A stretch of 64,000 nt of DNA from Niveibacterium umoris (GTDB taxonomy: Bacteria; Pseudomonadota; Gammaproteobacteria; Burkholderiales; Rhodocyclaceae). The stretch spans positions 2,108,001-2,172,000 of the forward strand of contig NZ_JACIET010000001.1 in NCBI RefSeq assembly GCF_014197015.1, in the 5' to 3' direction. This document shows, piece by piece, positions 1 to 10,790 of the stretch. Within the stretch, counting starts at the first letter, position 1. The number at the start of each line of letters is the position of its first letter. Both the position numbers and the translations under genes were made by a program. The notes below the pieces were generated by a model, which saw only the letters and a list, made by a program, of their open reading frames with translations, was not told the origin of the DNA and searched no databases.

Positions 1-395
1 CTGAAGGCGGTGACCAGCCCGATCGCCAGCGCCAGCCCGTACACCATCCACAGCTGGATCGTGCCCGACCACACCAGCGCCGCCAGCAGGCCGATGAGCG
101 CCGCATTCAGGTACTTCGTGAGCAGCAACACCCTATGCGGGGAGTAGCGATCGACCAGGGCGCCGCCGATCAGGATGAAGATGGCGCGCGGCAGACTGAC
201 CACCGCCAGCACGGTGCCGAGCACCAGCGGATCGCCGGTCATCTTGAGCACCAGCCACGGCAAGGCGATCTGCGTGAACTGGTCGCCCAGCATCGACAGC
301 GCGCCGCCGCCGAGCAGCCAGCGGAAATTGCGGTTGGCGAAGAGCGCACGTTTGGGGTCGCTGTGGCCCGCGAGCGGGTCTGTTTGGGGGTTCAT
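1..395 (-). CDS. MFS transporter, N-terminal part (runs off window)
   Basis: Only the first 131 residues lie in the window. The frame opens at the ATG at 395-393 and is still open at base 1. After a short hydrophilic start it reads RNFRWLLGGGALSMLGDQFT, followed by several hydrophobic helices and a basic turn (VDRYSPHR) between the second and third, which is the layout of MFS_3-type drug or siderophore exporters. The start overlaps the stop of the upstream MerR-type regulator by four bases (ATGA), so the two are probably translationally coupled and the regulator likely controls this exporter in response to a hydrophobic drug-like compound. The substrate cannot be read from the sequence. Family assignment is good; the specific exporter type is inferred. 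Confidence 0.85.
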   Translation of the reverse strand, partial: MNPQTDPLAGHSDPKRALFANRNFRWLLGGGALSMLGDQFTQIALPWLVLKMTGDPLVLGTVLAVVSLPRAIFILIGGALVDRYSPHRVLLLTKYLNAALIGLLAALVWSGTIQLWMVYGLALAIGLVTAF

Positions 396-1168
396 CGGGA
401 TCGTCCTCGTTGTTGTTGGGTCGGTGCCGCTGGCGCCGGGGCTGCGCTTGGCGTGTCACGGCCCACCGCGCGGCGCAGGTAGGCCAGCAGCTCGGGCGTA
501 ACGCCCGTCTCGCGCTGCAGATTGGTCTCGTTGGCGTACATCGTCGCGAACTTGCTGCGGATGTTTTCGTCCGGCCCGGTGAAGCGGTTCACAAGCTCCA
601 TCCAGCGTTGCGCGTAGCCCTTGACCTGTGGCGAGAGCGGGTCGACGCCCTGCGCCATCGCGCTTCGTACCGACTGGATCAGCGCCGGCCATTCGGCTTC
701 GGTTTCGCGCACCAGCTCACGATCGATCGCGTTGCGCCAGTGGTCAAAGGTCTTCAGCTCCTCCTCATCGAAGTAGCGTTCGAGCGCACGCATCATGCCC
801 ATCGTCACCAGCAGTTGCTCGGTAAGGCCCTCTTCCTGGCGCTCCGCACGTTCCGCGATGCGGCGCAAGGCGTGCAGCAGGCGCTGCTGACGCAATACCT
901 GGGCCTCCACCTGGGCGATGTGTCGTGTCAGCACATCGAGCAAGGGGGGATTCTCGGCATCCAGCAGGGGGCCGATTTCCTTGAGCGAAAGCCCGGAGTG
1001 TCGCAGCGCCAGCAGGCGGTGCAGGCGCAGCACGTCGGCCTCGGCGTAAAGGCGGTAGCCGGCCTCGCTGCGCCCGGAGGGCTGCAGCAGTTTGAGCTTC
1101 TCGTAGTGGTGCAGCGCGCGGACGGTCAGACCGCAGCGCTTGGCCAGTTCCCCCACCGTGTATTCCAT
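392..1168 (-). CDS. MerR family regulator with TipAS-like effector domain
   Basis: The 258-residue protein begins with a MerR winged helix (residues 1-70, including TVGELAKRCGLTVRALHHYE, then YRLYAEADVLRL). A long coiled dimerisation helix follows at about 75-125. The C-terminal region (about 130-230) is helical, with the TipAS-like pattern ALERYFDEEELKTF and a later KFATMYANE segment. TipA proteins bind hydrophobic antibiotics in this domain and activate resistance exporters. The stop codon overlaps the start of the MFS exporter gene by four bases, which supports regulation of that exporter. There is no N-terminal metal-binding cysteine pattern of CueR or MerR type, so it is not the copper regulator for nearby copA. 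The last 20 residues are Pro/Ala/Arg-rich and probably disordered. Confidence 0.88.
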   Translation of the reverse strand: MEYTVGELAKRCGLTVRALHHYEKLKLLQPSGRSEAGYRLYAEADVLRLHRLLALRHSGLSLKEIGPLLDAENPPLLDVLTRHIAQVEAQVLRQQRLLHALRRIAERAERQEEGLTEQLLVTMGMMRALERYFDEEELKTFDHWRNAIDRELVRETEAEWPALIQSVRSAMAQGVDPLSPQVKGYAQRWMELVNRFTGPDENIRSKFATMYANETNLQRETGVTPELLAYLRRAVGRDTPSAAPAPAAPTQQQRGRSR

Positions 1169-1237
1169 GACTGCCTCGCAGGATGTGTCGTTTGCCGACC
1201 TCTGGCGAGCATCATGAACCCTGACCTTGGGTGAGGG

Positions 1238-2407
1238 TCAAGCCGCCGCGGCGCCGGGCTCGCTTGTCCGCGAGCCGATCTCTTCGGCAAGTGCATAGCT
1301 GCCCTTGCCCGACGTCTTCACCGTGTACATCGCCACATCCGCGCGATGGATCATGTCGGCTACCGTCATGCCGTCATACGGGAACAGGCACAGGCCGATG
1401 CTCGCCCCGGTGTGGAGGCCGGGCGCAATCGACTGCAGCGGCGCGCTGATCTGGTCGAGCAGTTTCACCGCGAGCACCTTGGCGGCCGCTTCGTTGTCGA
1501 TGTCGCGTGCAATCACGAAGAACTCGTCGCCACCGATGCGCGCCACCGTATCAACGCCACGCACCGCCGCCAGCAAGCGGCTCCCGACTTCTCGCAGCAC
1601 CTGGTCGCCGACCTTGTGGCCAAGGGTGTCGTTGATCTCCTTGAAGCGGTCGAGATCGAGGAAGTAGCCGCAGTTCATCTGGCCAGTGCGCTGCGCGGCC
1701 GAGACCGCCTGCGCGATCCGGTCGTAGAGCAGATCGCGGTTGGGCAGCCCGGTCAGGCCATCGTGCATCGAACGGTTCAGATGGTGCCGACGTTCCTCGT
1801 CGAGCAAGCGCTCACGCAGGAACAACATGCGGCGCTGGCGCTCGGCAAGGTAGCCTGCGGAGCCCCCGATCAGGTTGGCGCACACGATGAAGAAGTCGTG
1901 GCCCAACAGCACATGTGTCGGGTAGCCCATCAGTGATCCGAAGAGCAGGTTATAGGCGAGCAGCATCAGCAGATCGACGCCGAGCGCATAGATGAAGCGG
2001 GTGCCGACGAAGTTGTAGGTGTAGAAGGTCACCACCACCATCATCGGGTAGTAGTACGGGGCGCTTTCCAGCGGCAGGTGCATCTGCATCGCGATCAGAC
2101 CGGTGCCTGCGGCGAGCCCGACGAGCGCCAGCACCAGATGCGAGGAATGCGCGAACCAGCGCGTCAGCGAGAACGCCAGTACCACCACCGGCACGCACAA
2201 GGCGGTCGCGCGCGCGACCCACAAGTGTTCGACGATGTCCGGGCTGACGAACCAGCGGTCGAGCACGCCGTGCAGGATGTACACGAACATCCCGACCAGG
2301 ATCGCCGCCTGCCCCTGCTGGCGCGTCCGAGCCCGCGTCGCCTCGAAGAAGTCTTCTTCGAGCAGGGGGTCACGAAACCTCAGCGTAAGGGGGTGCATCG
2401 CGGCCAT
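1238..2407 (-). CDS. Membrane-bound diguanylate cyclase (GGDEF)
   Basis: This 389-residue protein has about six membrane helices in residues 35-185, a short linker helix, and a GGDEF domain from about 210 to 370. The active-site motif GGDEF is intact at 292-296, and an inhibitory-site RxxD (RGVD, 283-286) sits in the canonical position just upstream. It should therefore make c-di-GMP from two GTP and be feedback inhibited. The substrate-binding pattern DGLTGLPNR (216-224) is also present. The membrane part is not assigned to a named sensor family here; it resembles the compact integral sensors of MASE type. It is transcribed alone, away from any receptor gene. Confidence 0.92.
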   Translation of the reverse strand: MAAMHPLTLRFRDPLLEEDFFEATRARTRQQGQAAILVGMFVYILHGVLDRWFVSPDIVEHLWVARATALCVPVVVLAFSLTRWFAHSSHLVLALVGLAAGTGLIAMQMHLPLESAPYYYPMMVVVTFYTYNFVGTRFIYALGVDLLMLLAYNLLFGSLMGYPTHVLLGHDFFIVCANLIGGSAGYLAERQRRMLFLRERLLDEERRHHLNRSMHDGLTGLPNRDLLYDRIAQAVSAAQRTGQMNCGYFLDLDRFKEINDTLGHKVGDQVLREVGSRLLAAVRGVDTVARIGGDEFFVIARDIDNEAAAKVLAVKLLDQISAPLQSIAPGLHTGASIGLCLFPYDGMTVADMIHRADVAMYTVKTSGKGSYALAEEIGSRTSEPGAAAA

Positions 2408-2708
2408 CTGTTTGTCCCATCCTCAAACGATTACGCAAGACCCCAAGGCCGCAAAGGGTGCGTGCCGGGCGCGATGGGTCGAGTCTAATTCGCCCGCAAA
2501 GGGCCGCGCCACTTTTGAAGCCGCTCACTGGCCAGCCGTTGGCGCGGGGCGCCAAGCGGCACGACGACATGCGGCGCATCCGGGCCACACGCGTCGCAAC
2601 GCCAGCATGCAATACCACCGCGCGATTCAATGGCAAGCCGCGCGATCGACTCGTCTTGGCGGATCCTCTTCGCCGAATGGCTAGACACGTTTGCAGCATC
2701 AGCCATCT
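2408..2708. other. Intergenic stretch with no recognised gene
   Basis: About 300 bases lie between the start of the diguanylate cyclase gene and the stop of the DUF1993 gene, both on the minus strand. Short open frames on both strands are arginine- and alanine-rich translations of GC-rich DNA with no recognisable domain. The upstream signals for the cyclase gene must lie here, but I could not point to a convincing promoter pair or a terminator. Confidence 0.5.
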
Positions 2709-3254
2709 TCATGACGACACCAGCGGGAAGCTGAAACCGGGCGCGTAGGCGTGAAAGCCATCGAAGTCCGGCTTGCCGAGCGGCACGCCCTGCGCACGCA
2801 GGATCGCGTAGGCCATGCCGAGGTGGAAGAAGAAATTCGGCAGCGCGTAGTGCAGCAGATAGTCGGCACCGTTTAAGGTGTGCGTCGCCTGCCCGGCCAT
2901 CGTCGTGATCGTGCGGGTTGCGCCGCCATCGATCTGATCCGGCGGCAAGTCCGCGAGCCAGGCAAGGGCAAAGGCGATGCGGGCCCGCAGGGCAGCGAAG
3001 TCGGCGTCGCCGGGTGGCATCACCGGCACCGCTCGCGCCGCCACCGGTGCGCAGGCGCGCAGCGAAAACCCGATCGCGGTGCTGATCTGTTGACGCAACG
3101 GGAACATGTCGGGTGCCAAGCGCGCGGCAAGCAGCGTCGCATCACCACCACGCTGCTCGCTGACGTGACGCGCGGCCTTGTCGAGCATCGTGTCGAGTTG
3201 GCGCAGATAGCGGCTGAACACTGGAACGCTGGCGGTGTAGAGCGAGCATGTCAT
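2709..3254 (-). CDS. DUF1993 family protein
   Basis: The 181-residue protein starts SLYTASVPVFSRYLRQLDTM, which is the characteristic opening of DUF1993 proteins. These are small soluble four-helix proteins related to the DinB/YfiT fold, with no established reaction. The C-terminal half carries ADYLLHYALPNFFFHLGMAY, with histidines (H, H) spaced as in DinB-like metal-binding bundles. The gene starts 11 bases after the copA stop on the same strand and is probably co-transcribed with it, but nothing in the sequence shows a role in copper handling. The function is unknown. Confidence 0.85.
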   Translation of the reverse strand: MTCSLYTASVPVFSRYLRQLDTMLDKAARHVSEQRGGDATLLAARLAPDMFPLRQQISTAIGFSLRACAPVAARAVPVMPPGDADFAALRARIAFALAWLADLPPDQIDGGATRTITTMAGQATHTLNGADYLLHYALPNFFFHLGMAYAILRAQGVPLGKPDFDGFHAYAPGFSFPLVSS

Positions 3255-3265
3255 CGGAGTCGGTC

Positions 3266-5677
<2,412 letters not shown>

Positions 5678-5719
5678 CAGGTGAGCGGAGCGGTTTGTTT
5701 CGATAGACTACAGCCTCAG

Positions 5720-5742
5720 CCTTCCCTGCGTGGGAAGGTCAA
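5720..5742 (-). promoter_or_regulatory. CueR-like copper operator/promoter of copA
   Basis: On the minus strand the sequence is TTGACC (-35, 5742-5737) running straight into a perfect inverted repeat CCTTCCC-ACGCA-GGGAAGG (5738-5720). This is the arrangement of CueR/MerR-family copper promoters, where TTGACC overlaps the left arm of a CCTTCC-type dyad and the -10 follows after an elongated spacer. The -10 is not a good match here (GAGGCT or the following TGTAGTCTAT), so its exact position is uncertain. The site lies directly upstream of copA in the right orientation. Confidence 0.75.
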
Positions 5743-5844
5743 GCCTGTTCGCCGAAGCGCGTCCGGCGCAGGCGATCCCCGATCGGGCTGCCCCGGGCCG
5801 CGCGCCAGCGGATCGGATCCCGGCCCACTCCGTCCTTCACCGCT

Positions 5845-6975
5845 ATGCAGATCCCTTTTCTGGTTCCCACTGTCACCGGCGACGAGCGCGCCGCGCTGGA
5901 GGCCTTGTTGTCGAGACAGCCGGGCGGGCGCGATCGCGCATTTTCTGACGCCTGCGAAACGAAGCTGGCAGAGCTGAGCGGCACAGCCAGGGTGTTCGGC
6001 GCGCCGTCCTGTTCCGCCGCGCTGGAACTGGCTGCGCTGGCGCTCGGAATAGCTCCCGGCGACGAAGTGATCGTTCCGAGCTTCACGTTCTCGAGTACCG
6101 CCAACGCGTTTGCCCTGCGTGGCGCGCGGATCGTCTTTGCGGACGTTCGGCCGGACACGATGAATCTCGATGAGACCCGCCTCGAAGCGCTCATTACTCC
6201 GCGTACCCGCGTGATCGTTCCGGTTCATTACGCCGGCGTGGGCTGTGACATGGATGCCATCATGGCGATCGCAAATCGCCACCGGCTCTTCGTCGTCGAA
6301 GATGCCGCCCAGGCGATCGGTGCGCGTTACAAGGGACGCGTGCTGGGCACAATCGGACACATGGGGGCGGTCTCGTTCCACTACACCAAGAACCTCCAGT
6401 GCGGGGAGGGTGGCGCGCTGTTCGTCCGGGATGACGAGATGGTGCGCAAGGTCGAGATCCTGCGCGAGAACGGAACCGATCGGGCCAGCTTTCTGCGCGG
6501 CGAGGTCGATGCTTATCGATGGCATGCCGTAGGCACGAACTGCAGGCTGTCGGATGTCGCAGCAGCGCATCTGTTGCCGCAACTCGAGCGCATCGACGAG
6601 ATCCATTCGCTACGCCTGGAGCGCTGGCACGACTACCAGCAACGGCTGAGCCCAGAGGGCGTCGAGGTCATGCGACCGCCGGCCGAATGCGAACACAACG
6701 CTCACATCTTCTTCCTGAAAGTGCAGGGAGATGCGGCAGAGCGTAACCGGTGGCTGCGGTTGCTGCGCGAGCATGGCGTGTCGGCCACCTTCCACTACGT
6801 GCCTCTCCATTCGGCACCGGCCGGGCTCTCGGTCGGCGCGATGGGGGGCGAAGACCTGCACACGACGCGCGAAAGCGGTCGCCTGATCCGCTTGCCGCTG
6901 TTTCACGGCCTCTCGGCCGGGCAGGTTGATCGCGTCTGCGACCTCGTCCTCGCGCTGCACCGTGGCGCGCTCTGA
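5845..6975 (+). CDS. DegT/DnrJ/EryC1 (WecE-like) PLP sugar aminotransferase
   Basis: The 376-residue enzyme is a PLP-dependent aminotransferase of the DegT/WecE (RffA) group, which transfers an amino group onto nucleotide-linked 4-keto or 3-keto sugars. Visible family features are the start IPFLVPTVTGDE, the substrate loop PSFTFSSTANAF, FVVEDAAQAIGARYKG, and SFHYTKNLQCGEGGAL, whose lysine is the expected PLP Schiff-base residue. The C-terminal section (HIFFLKV, then SATFHYVPLHSAPAG) matches the dTDP-4-amino-4,6-dideoxygalactose transaminase type. A glycosyltransferase gene follows 46 bases downstream. Substrate specificity is inference; the local cluster lacks nucleotide-sugar dehydratases, so the keto sugar must come from elsewhere. 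Confidence 0.92.
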   Translation: MQIPFLVPTVTGDERAALEALLSRQPGGRDRAFSDACETKLAELSGTARVFGAPSCSAALELAALALGIAPGDEVIVPSFTFSSTANAFALRGARIVFADVRPDTMNLDETRLEALITPRTRVIVPVHYAGVGCDMDAIMAIANRHRLFVVEDAAQAIGARYKGRVLGTIGHMGAVSFHYTKNLQCGEGGALFVRDDEMVRKVEILRENGTDRASFLRGEVDAYRWHAVGTNCRLSDVAAAHLLPQLERIDEIHSLRLERWHDYQQRLSPEGVEVMRPPAECEHNAHIFFLKVQGDAAERNRWLRLLREHGVSATFHYVPLHSAPAGLSVGAMGGEDLHTTRESGRLIRLPLFHGLSAGQVDRVCDLVLALHRGAL

Positions 6976-7021
6976 GCGCACACCTGCACCGCGACCGGCA
7001 TCACAACCCAAAGGTGTCATC

Positions 7022-8572
7022 TTGAGTGAACCCGTCTTGCCCCAGGCTTTCGCCGAGGCTGTTTCTGCCGTTCTACTCTCGCCGGCCGTGCCGCAGCCCT
7101 GGCATCGACTCTGCGACCTGTGTCAGGCCTCAACGGACCCGGGCGTCGTGGCCGCCGTGTGTGCCGATGTCGAGCGCCGCGCCCCCCGCGAACAGGTGGC
7201 GGGGGTGATGCGGGCCACCTTCCTCCATGCCTTCAGACGCGACGCCGTGTATCTGGAGCAGGCAGGGGACGCCGTGCTTGGGGGCCCTCCCGAAGCTGAA
7301 TGGGGGGCGAGCTTCATCCAGTTCGTGACCTTGATGGCGCTGACGCAGGACAAGGGGCGGTCAAAGCTGGTTGAGCTCTACCAGCGCGCGCGCATGCCGG
7401 AAATCATGCGCCGGATCGGCTGCGGGCTGCGGTTGGGCAAGTCCGACGCGCCAGCCACCGGCAGCGGGTTGCCGCGTGTCGCGATCGTGTCGCCACAGCT
7501 CAGCCGTGCGAAGCAGCCGCTGACTTTTCTCGCGCTGGTGCATGCCCATCTTCTGGCCAGAGCGGGCTGCCAGGTCGGCATCTTCTCGGCGCAGGAGCAG
7601 TCCATCGCGGAAGTCGAGATGCGGTCGGGCTGCGCGGCCCGCTTCGATGACCCGGACCCCGATTTCGCGCAGTGGTCGCAGCTGCTCTATGGCCAGACAC
7701 CGGTGCATCTTGGGCTCAGGAAGGTGCCGCTCGACCTGCGGCTGAACGAGGCCCTCGAAGGAATTGCCGCGTTCAGGCCCGATGTGGTGCTTTTCGTGGG
7801 CTTCATGTCGCCTTTGATGCTTCCTCTGTTCGATGCGTATCCGGTCGTGAACCTTCCGACGCACTCGCTGCCGGCGATCGCACCTTGCGATGTCTGGCTT
7901 GCGGCTGCGCCGGACGCGTCCACGCAGATCTGTCCCTGGCCCGAGGACTTCTCCTTTGGCGAGGCGATGCGGTATCCCTACCGGATGATCGAATTTGCAG
8001 TCGGGCAGCCCATGTCGCGCGCGGAACTGGGCATCGATGGCCAGGCCTGCCTGCTGGTCAGCGTGGGGTTCCGGCTCCACCAGGAGATTCATGGCGAGTG
8101 GGCCGAGCGGATGCTGGGCATGCTGCGCATGTTCCCCAAAGTCGAGTGGTTACTGGTTGGTTCCGACATGCCTCCGGCGCTGAAGGGCAAACATCCCGGC
8201 ATCAAGTGTGTGCCCGCGACGAACCGACTGCGCGCGCTCTATGAGTTGAGCGACATCGTCGTCAATCCCCCGCGGCCCGGAGGCGGTCTGAGCATTGTCG
8301 AGGCGATGTCGGCCGCGCGGCCGGTCGTCTCGCACGCCGATGGCGATGGTGGGGCCAAGCTCGGGCCGGCCGCGGTGCCGGATGATGACGCGTTCTTCGG
8401 CAAGCTCGGCGCGCTGATTGGCGACTCCGCCATGCGACGGCGCGAGGGGGCGGAGATGCGGAGGCTGTTCGACGCTGAACTCAACCTCGCGCATGCGACG
8501 CCCGCGCTGCTGGCGGCGCTGGAACGCGCACGCCAGCGTTTCGCCCAGCGGCGGGCGGGTCGGTCGGTGTGA
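7022..8572 (+). CDS. GT-B fold glycosyltransferase (GT4-like)
   Basis: I start this protein (516 residues) at a TTG at 7022, because AAAGGTG lies six bases ahead of it and upstream extension would run into the aminotransferase gene. Residues about 1-130 are a helical N-terminal region. A first Rossmann half begins near RVAIVSPQLS, and a second half carries ACLLVSVGFRLHQEI, EWLLVGSDMPPALKGKHPG and VNPPRPGGGLSIVEAMSAAR, the typical nucleotide-sugar binding loop and acidic residue of GT4-like retaining transferases. Sequences such as VVLFVGFMSPLMLPLFDAYP are reminiscent of the SPINDLY/HMW1C-type proteins, so a protein-glycosylating role is an alternative. It lies directly after the aminotransferase and is probably in the same transcript. 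Confidence 0.8.
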   Translation: MSEPVLPQAFAEAVSAVLLSPAVPQPWHRLCDLCQASTDPGVVAAVCADVERRAPREQVAGVMRATFLHAFRRDAVYLEQAGDAVLGGPPEAEWGASFIQFVTLMALTQDKGRSKLVELYQRARMPEIMRRIGCGLRLGKSDAPATGSGLPRVAIVSPQLSRAKQPLTFLALVHAHLLARAGCQVGIFSAQEQSIAEVEMRSGCAARFDDPDPDFAQWSQLLYGQTPVHLGLRKVPLDLRLNEALEGIAAFRPDVVLFVGFMSPLMLPLFDAYPVVNLPTHSLPAIAPCDVWLAAAPDASTQICPWPEDFSFGEAMRYPYRMIEFAVGQPMSRAELGIDGQACLLVSVGFRLHQEIHGEWAERMLGMLRMFPKVEWLLVGSDMPPALKGKHPGIKCVPATNRLRALYELSDIVVNPPRPGGGLSIVEAMSAARPVVSHADGDGGAKLGPAAVPDDDAFFGKLGALIGDSAMRRREGAEMRRLFDAELNLAHATPALLAALERARQRFAQRRAGRSV

Positions 8573-8587
8573 GCCGACGGACTGCGC

Positions 8588-9256
8588 TCAAAGGTTTTTC
8601 TTGAACTTTGCCGGTGCGCCCACAACCAGCGTGTTCGGGGCGACGTCGTCGATGACGACTGCCCCAGCGCCGACGAAGGCGCCGTCGCCGATCACCAGCC
8701 GTTCCAGAACCGACGCACCTAGACCGATCGTGGCGCCTGCACCGATCGTCGTGAGGCCGCCGACGTTAGAGCCGGGCTGGACCCGGGCGTAGGTCCGCAC
8801 CCGGGTGTCGTGGCCTATCGTCACGCCACGGTTGATGAAGGCGAAGTCCTCCAGCGTTGCGCCGGGGCCGATCACGCTGCCGGCCCCGACGAAGACCCCC
8901 TCGCCGATTGTCGAGAGCGGTGAAACATACGCCGTCGGGTGGACGAGTTGCCCAAAGCGGATGCCGGCGAACCGGTTGCGGACTTCCTGCACCAGCACAG
9001 CGCGGGCTGGGGTTGTGGGCCCGATGACGAACAGATCGTCAGGCATCGGTACGAAGGCCTCGATCTGAACGATCTCGGGCGCAGGCGCGACGCGACTGAA
9101 CGCAGCCAGGCGCTCGGACAGCGGCAGGTCCCGTTCGCCCAGTTGTTCGGTCTGATTCACGACGATCGCTCTCGGGGCGATGCCTTGCGCCAGTGCGCAG
9201 TCGAGCAGGTCGGACAGGATGTTGCTGTGGCCGAAGATGACGAGCGTGGTCTTCAT
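8588..9256 (-). CDS. NeuD/PglD-like left-handed beta-helix acyltransferase
   Basis: This 222-residue protein has an N-terminal alpha/beta domain (about 1-90, beginning TLVIFGHSNILSDLLDCA) of the PglD/NeuD type. From about 105 onward come hexapeptide repeats (STIGEGVFVGAGSVIGPGA, GLTTIGAGATIGLGASV, IGDGAFVGAGAVV) ending in the usual APAKFKK tail. NeuD/PglD proteins transfer acetyl groups to amino groups of bacillosamine- or sialic-acid-like sugars. Its ATG overlaps the stop of the BKACE gene by one base (TGATG), indicating coupled translation. It converges with the aminotransferase/glycosyltransferase pair, ending only 15 bases from it. The N-terminal domain reads FGHSN where PglD has the glycine-rich GAGGH-type loop, so cofactor binding may differ. 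Confidence 0.85.
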   Translation of the reverse strand: MKTTLVIFGHSNILSDLLDCALAQGIAPRAIVVNQTEQLGERDLPLSERLAAFSRVAPAPEIVQIEAFVPMPDDLFVIGPTTPARAVLVQEVRNRFAGIRFGQLVHPTAYVSPLSTIGEGVFVGAGSVIGPGATLEDFAFINRGVTIGHDTRVRTYARVQPGSNVGGLTTIGAGATIGLGASVLERLVIGDGAFVGAGAVVIDDVAPNTLVVGAPAKFKKNL

Positions 9257-10116
9257 CAGGGCATCGCCAGGCCAAGCCGCCGCCGGACCTCGAGCGGCGT
9301 CGCAATCGGGCGCTCCATGGCTTCTGCCTGCCGCACGACCCGCTGAACGAGGTCCAGGTTGGTCGCCAGGCGGGTTCGGCCGGCATCCAGATGAAGGTTG
9401 TCCTCGAGTCCGGTGCGTACGCCATGCCCGTGGACGACGCCCATTGCGTTCGCATGCGCCTGGAAGCGGCCCAGCCCGGCGAGGCTCCAGACCGAATCTG
9501 GCGGCAAGCTTGTCACCAACGCGGTGAGGTGTGACAGGCTGGCCTGAGCGGTGCCGATGTTGCCCAGCAGGATGTTGAAGTAGTAGGGCGGTTCGATCAG
9601 TCCCTTGTCGATCAGCACATGGGCGTAATGGACCATCCCGAGGTCGAAGACCTCCAGCTCCGGCTTGATGCCCTGCGCCTTCATCTCCTGCGCGAGACGG
9701 TTGATCATCGTCGGATCGTTGACGCTGGCACCGGAAACGAAGTTCAGCGAACCGAGGGTCAGGCTTGCCATGTCGGGCTTTGCGGCGCCCTTTAGCCAAA
9801 GCACCTCAGCGCGCTTTTCGAAGCTTGTGACCTTGCGGCCGCTGGTCGTCGCCGTGACCACCACCGACGGGTGCAGTTCGCGGATACGGGTGATGATCTC
9901 GGCAAAGACGTGAGCGTCAGAGGTCGGGGCTCCGCCCTCGTCACGTGCGTGGATGTGCAGCATCGAAGCGCCGGCTGCCACGCACTGCGACACATCGGCG
10001 AGGATCTCGTCGCAGTGGAGCGGTGCGTGTGGCGTAAGCTCGCGCGTCGGAATCATGCCCGTTGGCGCGAGATTGATGATCAGTGGTTCGGTCATGGATG
10101 GCTTCTGTTGGTGCAT
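9256..10116 (-). CDS. BKACE family beta-keto acid cleavage enzyme (DUF849)
   Basis: The 286-residue protein belongs to the BKACE/Kce (DUF849) family. These Zn-dependent TIM-barrel enzymes condense a beta-keto acid with acetyl-CoA to give acetoacetate and an acyl-CoA. It shows IINLAPTGMIPTRELTPHAP at the start, the metal-binding HxH in SMLHIHARDEGG, VTATTSGR, a phosphate-binding ILLGNIGTAQ segment, and GVRTGLEDNLHL, whose glutamate is the family's conserved acid. An alternative start at 10095 (MTEPL) fits the usual family N-terminus better. The next gene, an acyltransferase, overlaps its stop by one base, so a function linking acyl-CoA production to acyl transfer is possible. The substrate is not predictable. 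Confidence 0.92.
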   Translation of the reverse strand: MHQQKPSMTEPLIINLAPTGMIPTRELTPHAPLHCDEILADVSQCVAAGASMLHIHARDEGGAPTSDAHVFAEIITRIRELHPSVVVTATTSGRKVTSFEKRAEVLWLKGAAKPDMASLTLGSLNFVSGASVNDPTMINRLAQEMKAQGIKPELEVFDLGMVHYAHVLIDKGLIEPPYYFNILLGNIGTAQASLSHLTALVTSLPPDSVWSLAGLGRFQAHANAMGVVHGHGVRTGLEDNLHLDAGRTRLATNLDLVQRVVRQAEAMERPIATPLEVRRRLGLAMP

Positions 10117-10243
10117 CGATCAGCAGCCCCTTGGCTCAAGGCTTCAGGCGGCAGTCGAGCATTGTGTCTCAGGCAGCCCGAGATCTTTCCACAAAGTGCG
10201 AAGCCTTGCGACAATCGGATCTCCTGCTCGAGCAATTATCGTG

Positions 10244-10708
10244 ATGAAAGCATCGACCTTCCGCCGGCTGATGAACCTCTGGCCACCGTTCTTCTTCGCG
10301 GGGATCCGCGTCAAGCACATCAGCGACGACTACCGCGAGGTCGACGTCGCGCTGAAGCTGCACTGGTACAACCGCAACTACGTCGGCAGCCACTTCGGCG
10401 GCAACCTGTTCTCGATGACCGACCCGTTCTTCATGCTGATGCTGATGCACATCCTCGGCCCGAAGTACCTGGTCTGGGATCGCGCGGCAACGATCGAGTT
10501 CGTGGCGCCGGGCCGCGGCACGGTGATGGCGCGGTTCCGGCTCGATGCGGCGCAGATCGAGGATGTGAAGCAGCAGACCGCAGGCGGTGACAAGTACCTG
10601 CCAACCTTCCATGTGGATGTGGTCGACGCGCAGGGGCAACTGGTGTCGAAGGTCACCAAGACGGTCTACATCCGGCTCAAACCGGCGCATCGCCCCACGC
10701 AAGACTGA
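10244..10708 (+). CDS. DUF4442 hotdog-fold protein, possible thioesterase
   Basis: This is a 154-residue protein (a GTG at 10241 is also possible) with the DUF4442 layout: an N-terminal LMNLWPPFFFAGIRVKHISD segment, then HWYNRNYVGSHFGGNLFSMT, where the hotdog central helix begins, and a C-terminal strand region (VDAQGQLVSKVTKTVYIR). DUF4442 proteins are relatives of PaaI/YiiD-type acyl-CoA thioesterases; most are uncharacterised. It stands alone on the plus strand, 82 bases before a SulP transporter gene. A second DUF4442 protein of different sequence is encoded at 19170-19673. Confidence 0.85.
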   Translation: MKASTFRRLMNLWPPFFFAGIRVKHISDDYREVDVALKLHWYNRNYVGSHFGGNLFSMTDPFFMLMLMHILGPKYLVWDRAATIEFVAPGRGTVMARFRLDAAQIEDVKQQTAGGDKYLPTFHVDVVDAQGQLVSKVTKTVYIRLKPAHRPTQD

Positions 10709-10790
10709 CGGACATCAGTTCCCGCGCAGTCATCGGCGCGCACCATGGCTGTTGCGCGAACTCGCCGCGCATACGGGACGGGGGGGCTGC

